The notes under the pieces are model-generated. The model was not told where the DNA came from. It saw only the letters and a program-made list of their open reading frames with translations, and ran no database searches. This document shows positions 59,995 through 64,000 of a DNA stretch of 64,000 bases, piece by piece. A program made the translations under genes and the position numbers. The stretch's first letter is position 1; each line of letters starts with the position of its first letter. The stretch comes from Qipengyuania_C sp046254955 (lineage in GTDB: Bacteria; Pseudomonadota; Alphaproteobacteria; Sphingomonadales; Sphingomonadaceae), in the NCBI RefSeq assembly GCF_046254955.1, contig NZ_JBJXRG010000002.1, positions 186,001-250,000 on the forward strand, written 5' to 3'.

Positions 59995-61131
59995 GTGGAT
60001 TTCAACTTCACCGAAGAGCAGGACATGGTGCGCGACGGACTCTCGCGACTGGTCCGTGAAAGCTATGATTTCGAAACTCGCCGCGGTGTCGTAGCCAGCG
60101 AAAGCGGATGGCGACCCGAAATCTGGGCGCAGCTGGCTGAGCTCGGCATCCTGGGCATGCCATTTTCCGAGGAAGACGGCGGCTTCGGAGGCGGCGGGCT
60201 CGATTCGCTCGTCGTTATGGAAGAATTCGGCAAGGGGCTAGTAGTAGAGCCATTCGTCCCCACGGTTGTTTGCGCGGGCGGCTTCCTCAAGCATGCCGGG
60301 ACAGCCGAGCAGAAGGCCGAGCACATTGGCGGGATCGTTTCGGGCGAGCGGATTTACGCCTTTGCCTATGCTGAGCCGCAGGGTCGCTACGACCTATCCG
60401 ATTTGCAGACGACCGCGAAGAAGGACGGTTCGGGCTACACGCTCAACGGTCACAAGGCGGTGGTGATCGGCGCGCCATGGGCAACGCATCTGGTGGTGAC
60501 GGCTCGCACATCGGGCGAGCGGCGGGACAAGGATGGTATCTCGGTCTTTATCGTCGAGAAGGGCGCCGATGGCGTCGTCACCCGTGATTACCCGACGGTC
60601 GACGGGCGCCGCGCGTCGGAAGTCTATTTCGAGAATGTCTCGGTAGCGGGAGACGCACTGATCGGTGAAGACGGCGCGGCATTGCCGCTGATCGAGCTGG
60701 TCACTGACGAGGCTATTGCAGCGCAATGCGCAGAAGCATGCGGCGCGATGAAGGTCGCCCACGCCATGACGGTAGAATATTCGCGTCAGCGCAAGCAATT
60801 TGGCGTGCCGATTGGATCATTCCAGGTGCTGCAGCATCGCATGGTCGACATGTTCACCGAATATGAGCAGTCGGTTTCGATGACTTACCTGGCGACGCTC
60901 AAGCTCGAGGAGAGCGAGCGCGACCGAAAGCTCAATGTCTCGGCGGCCAAGGTCAGGGTGGGGCAGGCCGCGCACTATATCGGACGCGATGCGATCCAGA
61001 TCCATGGCGGTATGGGCATGACCGACGAGCTGGCAATCGGCAGCTATTTCAAGCGGCTGACGATTTTCGATTCCGAGTTCGGCAATATCGACCACCACAT
61101 GAAGCGACACGTAGCGCTATCAGCGGGCTAA
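59995..61131 (+). CDS. Acyl-CoA dehydrogenase (second of pair)
   Basis: A 378-residue member of the same family, diverged from its neighbour. AYAEPQGRYDLSDL near residue 124 replaces the usual E-x-GAGSD loop, and QIHGGMGMTDEL near residue 333 is typical of the family. It ends with FDSEFGNIDHHMK, a different C-terminus. It starts with GTG after a short gap, so both genes form one unit; adjacent unequal pairs of this kind build alpha2beta2 enzymes in steroid and cholate degraders. Confidence 0.91.
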   Translation: MDFNFTEEQDMVRDGLSRLVRESYDFETRRGVVASESGWRPEIWAQLAELGILGMPFSEEDGGFGGGGLDSLVVMEEFGKGLVVEPFVPTVVCAGGFLKHAGTAEQKAEHIGGIVSGERIYAFAYAEPQGRYDLSDLQTTAKKDGSGYTLNGHKAVVIGAPWATHLVVTARTSGERRDKDGISVFIVEKGADGVVTRDYPTVDGRRASEVYFENVSVAGDALIGEDGAALPLIELVTDEAIAAQCAEACGAMKVAHAMTVEYSRQRKQFGVPIGSFQVLQHRMVDMFTEYEQSVSMTYLATLKLEESERDRKLNVSAAKVRVGQAAHYIGRDAIQIHGGMGMTDELAIGSYFKRLTIFDSEFGNIDHHMKRHVALSAG

Positions 61132-61242
61132 ACCTGCCTCAAAACAGCCATTTCTGCGTCATTCGTCCTCGAATATGAAGGCTCATGTCCGTCGTCGTCA
61201 TTTCTTGAACTGACGGTTTTGGATGCAGGCTTGGTCGTCAAT

Positions 61243-62622
61243 CTATGGGGCCTCGACCCGTTGCATGTCGACGATCTTGACGGGTGATGCCAGCATCTGG
61301 CCCTTGAGGAATCCTTCTCCCTTGTCGGGATCGGTCTCGGTCGCATGGATAGCGTGGACGACATCCATTCCGTCGACAACGTAACCGAACACGGCAAAGC
61401 CGTCGTGCATGGCGGGGTCGTCGGCATCGGGGTAGGCATCGAGCCCGCGCTGGTCGCGGATCATGATCGAGAAATCACCCGTCGCCGTGCCCGGCTCAAA
61501 GCGCGCCATCGATAGCGCCCCATCGGTATGGCTGAGGCCTGTTTCGGTGGTCGGTTCGTGCGGAATGCCGGGGAGTACGCGGTCGGGCCGGTTCTGCGTG
61601 CCGCATTGCAGGAAACCGGCAGGTTGCTCGCCGCCCTTGACGCGCATCGCGCGATAGCACCGCGTGTCATCATAGCGATCCTCCTTCACATAGCGCAGGA
61701 AATTGCCTGCGGTGATCGGGGCGCGCTCGGTTTCCAGCCGCACCGTGATTTCGCCCATCGCCGTTTCGATCACGACATCGACCGTCTCGTAGACTTTTGG
61801 CGGCACGCCCGGGGCTGTCGCCGCACGTTCGTCGACTTCGAACTTCATCACCACCGTGCGCTGATCATCCGAAAAATCGTTGTCTGACACAACATAGAGG
61901 AAAGTACGGTCGGCATTCTCGCGCACTGCGAGGCCCGAAAAATTGTCACTCGCGAGGGGGGGCTCCCAAATCGCGACAGTCTCGAAGAGGCCTTCTGGTC
62001 CAACAGCGACAATGCGGGTCTGAGAAGGGGAAGCGGAGCTATCGCCAAACAGATAGAAGCACACGCCACTTTCCGCGCAATCGGAGCCTTTGGCATTACC
62101 GAATTGCCCGTTTAGCGAAGCAGGAAGCGAAGTTGCCGGCTCCCCGGCTTGGGGCAATGCGTCGCCATCCAGCGCATCGTAAGCGATGTGGCGTGGGTCT
62201 GCATCGAAGCCCACAGACCAGTCGCCCGCTGGCAGCATCGTTAGAGAACTTGCCGCACCGGCATCGTTGCGCAGGCGCTTGCCTCGCTCATCGAGGAGTT
62301 CACCCGTTTCGATCTCAATCAGGTCGGCCAATTGCCCCAATATTTCATCAGGCGTGATGATCAGCCAGTGGTTATCCTTGCTGACGGAATAGAGCTGGCC
62401 ATCATGCCATTCGAGACCGGTGAGACCGCCGACCTCATCCTCGCCTGGATCTATTTCCAGCCCTCCCAGATAGGTCAGCTCGCCCAGCGTGATGTTACCG
62501 GCATCGGCGGGATCGAGCGCGACTGGGAGCGTTTGCGGCATGATCGCTTCGCTGGCCACGACCGGGGCGGATACAAGAAGAGCTGGTACGGCGAGCGTCA
62601 AGAAGCGGGAAATGCAAGTCAT
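61243..62622 (-). CDS. Exported fusion of phytase-like esterase domain and cyclophilin
   Basis: A 459-residue protein with a signal peptide (SRFLTLAVPALLVSA, cleaving near VVAS). Residues about 40-275 match the esterase-like activity-of-phytase family (LTGLEWHDGQLYSVSKDNHW, SDNDFSDDQRT), a beta-propeller-like fold. Residues about 282-455 are a cyclophilin-type peptidyl-prolyl isomerase: TAMGEITVRLETERAP, TAGNFLRYV, and DGFAVFGYVVDGMDVV. The frame is unbroken across the junction. The canonical FHR of cyclophilins reads CYRAMR, so isomerase activity is uncertain. Confidence 0.85.
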   Translation of the reverse strand: MTCISRFLTLAVPALLVSAPVVASEAIMPQTLPVALDPADAGNITLGELTYLGGLEIDPGEDEVGGLTGLEWHDGQLYSVSKDNHWLIITPDEILGQLADLIEIETGELLDERGKRLRNDAGAASSLTMLPAGDWSVGFDADPRHIAYDALDGDALPQAGEPATSLPASLNGQFGNAKGSDCAESGVCFYLFGDSSASPSQTRIVAVGPEGLFETVAIWEPPLASDNFSGLAVRENADRTFLYVVSDNDFSDDQRTVVMKFEVDERAATAPGVPPKVYETVDVVIETAMGEITVRLETERAPITAGNFLRYVKEDRYDDTRCYRAMRVKGGEQPAGFLQCGTQNRPDRVLPGIPHEPTTETGLSHTDGALSMARFEPGTATGDFSIMIRDQRGLDAYPDADDPAMHDGFAVFGYVVDGMDVVHAIHATETDPDKGEGFLKGQMLASPVKIVDMQRVEAP

Positions 62623-62690
62623 TCGTCCATGGTGATTGGTCGCTGGCAGATTTTCAAGCGATATGAATTTCTGTTCATATGGGCTTCAGG

Positions 62691-62725
62691 TTTACACCCG
62701 TAGTCGTCATGACTACAGACGTAAT
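62691..62725. promoter_or_regulatory. Candidate BlaI operator upstream of blaI-type gene
   Basis: A perfect core dyad GTAGTC-gtcat-GACTAC (62700-62716) sits inside a wider imperfect dyad in which 11 of 15 positions pair. The ACTACA/TGTAGT half-sites resemble BlaI/MecI operators. It lies 35 bases upstream of the repressor start and about 70 bases from the divergent fusion gene's start, so it could serve either or both. Confidence 0.6.
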
Positions 62726-62759
62726 CGATCATCTGGATCGCGGATCCGGGGAGGACGCA

Positions 62760-63149
62760 ATGGGACGGCGAGATACCGCACAGCCAGAACGCATAAGCGA
62801 GGCTGAGCATGCAGTGATGGAAGCGCTGTGGAATCACAGCCCCGCGACTGCCGCCGAAGTGTGCGAGGAAGTCTGCAAGGCTCGCGGTTGGAGCCTTGCT
62901 ACGGTCAAGACTCTGCTTTCACGGCTTGTTACCAAGAATGTCGTGGTTACCGAGCCCGACGGTCGCAGGTTCCTTTACTCACCATCTATTGCCCGATCGG
63001 ACTACGTGGGCGGGGAAAGCCGGAGGCTGGTCGATCGGCTGTTCGGGGGAAGGGCGGCCTCGCTGGTGGCACATCTCGCCGAGCAGGAAGCACTGAGCGA
63101 CGAAGACCTCAACGAAATCGAAAACCTGCTAAAGGAGCTGCGCAAATGA
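62760..63149 (+). CDS. BlaI/MecI/CopY family transcriptional repressor
   Basis: A 129-residue winged-helix repressor. ERISEAEHAVMEALW near residues 9-23 and SLATVKTLLSRLVTKN near 48-63 are the BlaI recognition-helix regions. Members repress beta-lactamase or related operons until a BlaR1 protease relieves them. The ATG at 62760 has GGGGAGG five bases upstream; a longer frame back to 62679 would include the operator. Its stop overlaps the M56 gene by four bases. Confidence 0.92.
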   Translation: MGRRDTAQPERISEAEHAVMEALWNHSPATAAEVCEEVCKARGWSLATVKTLLSRLVTKNVVVTEPDGRRFLYSPSIARSDYVGGESRRLVDRLFGGRAASLVAHLAEQEALSDEDLNEIENLLKELRK

Positions 63150-64000
63150 GCTGGCTTCTCGACACGCTCGTCTGGACAGGGGCACTGATTGCTTTGGTCC
63201 TATTGCTGCGGCGCCCGGTGGCGCAGCATTTCGGGGCGACCGCAGCCTATGCCTTGTGGCTTTTGCCGATGGCGCGGCTTGTCCTTCCGCCGTTCATCCT
63301 CCCTGCATCGATGGCTCCCGCTCAAAGCGAGCCGGTTGCCGTTGAGGTTGCGGCGGGGGCGGAAGCCATGGAGATTGTGATTCCTGTGGCTCCTGCAGGT
63401 GGGGTGCCGGCAGCCTCCGTGCAAACCTCCGAAGCATCGTGGATTGTGTCGCTGGACTGGGGCTTGATCGCAACGATCATCTGGATTGCAGGTGCAATCA
63501 CGTTTGTAGCGCTGCGGGTGCGAGCCTACCATCGGATGCGCTCGGTGCTTCTGACCAATGCCGTGAATGTCGGTGAAGCCGGTGCGGTTCGCCTGGTCGA
63601 AACGCCCCTTACCGAGGCGCCGATCGCATTCGGAGTCAGAGACAAAGTCATCGCTCTTCCGGAAGGATTTCTGGACCAGCCAGATGTGGCCGCTCGCAAT
63701 CTCGCGCTTGAGCATGAATTGGCGCATCACCGCGGTAATGATCTCCTGATCAATTTTGCCGTGCAGCCCCTGTTCGCGCTCCACTGGTTCAATCCGCTTG
63801 CATGGCTGGGATGGCGCGCGCTGCGTTGCGACCAGGAAGCGGCGTGTGACGCCCGCGTCGTCAGTGAACGCAGCAGGCAGGAGCGGGCGCATTACGCAGA
63901 AGTGATCGCTAGTTTTGCGACGGGACCCAAACTGACGCTGGCCGCGCCGATGGCGTGCCCCGTGATTGGAGATAAATCGATAATCCATCGACTGAGGAGT
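63146..64000 (+). CDS. BlaR1-like M56 family metallopeptidase sensor, cut by window end
   Basis: The frame is open from the ATG at 63146 to the last base; 285 residues are visible. Hydrophobic segments at about 5-22, 32-54 and 105-124 precede a zinc protease site HELAHH at 190-195, with a further Glu in DQEAACD near 231, and a FNPLAW segment as in BlaR1/MecR1. Proteins of this type sense beta-lactams and trigger repressor cleavage. A penicillin-binding C-terminal sensor, if any, lies outside the window. It overlaps the BlaI-type gene by four bases. Confidence 0.9.
   Translation, partial: MSWLLDTLVWTGALIALVLLLRRPVAQHFGATAAYALWLLPMARLVLPPFILPASMAPAQSEPVAVEVAAGAEAMEIVIPVAPAGGVPAASVQTSEASWIVSLDWGLIATIIWIAGAITFVALRVRAYHRMRSVLLTNAVNVGEAGAVRLVETPLTEAPIAFGVRDKVIALPEGFLDQPDVAARNLALEHELAHHRGNDLLINFAVQPLFALHWFNPLAWLGWRALRCDQEAACDARVVSERSRQERAHYAEVIASFATGPKLTLAAPMACPVIGDKSIIHRLRS

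Noticed and set aside
61700..61800. Missed frameshift that could have merged a phytase-like gene with a cyclophilin gene
   Set aside because: The frame is continuous, with no start codon and ribosome site at the junction; a real fusion is the simpler reading, though resequencing would settle it.

Overview
The window looks like a chromosomal segment of an alphaproteobacterium, most likely a sphingomonad of the Erythrobacteraceae (Erythrobacter/Qipengyuania/Altererythrobacter group). This is inferred from the high GC of most genes, the sdhCDA-aroQ-accB-accC and bamD...recN...ligA gene orders, Flp pilins, a subclass B3 metallo-beta-lactamase and several acyl-CoA and PHA genes. It is gene dense: no gap without a gene exceeds 300 bases. 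I saw no rRNA, tRNA, CRISPR array, transposase or integrase.

Layout. 1-9.1 kb: a truncated acyl-CoA synthetase, a DUF808 membrane protein, a divergent Mur-ligase / LD-carboxypeptidase pair (peptidoglycan recycling), fabD-GNAT-fabG, an AT-rich exported protein, dnaN and a glutathione transferase. 9.1-17 kb: a DUF2855 protein, then a long leftward run of overlapping genes (D-aminoacylase-type amidohydrolase, enoyl-CoA hydratase, SDR, four tandem paralogues of an uncharacterised membrane-anchored family, zinc-type alcohol dehydrogenase). 17-23.4 kb: an epoxide-hydrolase-like enzyme, an MFS carrier, a phaZ-phaC pair whose synthase resembles class II (medium-chain) enzymes, and an adrenodoxin-reductase-type ferredoxin reductase. 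23.5-28.1 kb: two tandem PAS-GGDEF-EAL-PilZ proteins, the first with a ruined EAL site; a third relative lies at 55.3-57.5 kb.

28-34.3 kb: an SDR, lepA, then a compact AT-rich three-gene operon (dCTP-deaminase-fold membrane protein, ThyX-like protein, HNH nuclease) that I rate the best candidate for an undescribed, possibly defence-related, system; then an HTH protein. 34.4-43.7 kb: two small Flp pilins, bamD, a DUF465 protein, nhaA, recN, a Crp-type regulator, a DUF2165 protein and ligA coupled to a CinA-like protein.

43.7-53 kb: enoyl-CoA hydratase, sterol-desaturase-type hydroxylase with a membrane AraC regulator, prmA, a B3 metallo-beta-lactamase, an SDR, and sdhC-sdhD-sdhA without sdhB. 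52.9-55.3 kb: aroQ, accB and accC (fatty-acid precursor supply). 57.6-64 kb: an exported caspase-like C13 peptidase, two tandem acyl-CoA dehydrogenases, a secreted phytase-like/cyclophilin fusion, and a BlaI repressor with a BlaR1-type M56 sensor that runs off the end. Recurrent themes are acyl-CoA and fatty-acid metabolism, c-di-GMP signalling, and cell-wall or beta-lactam responses.
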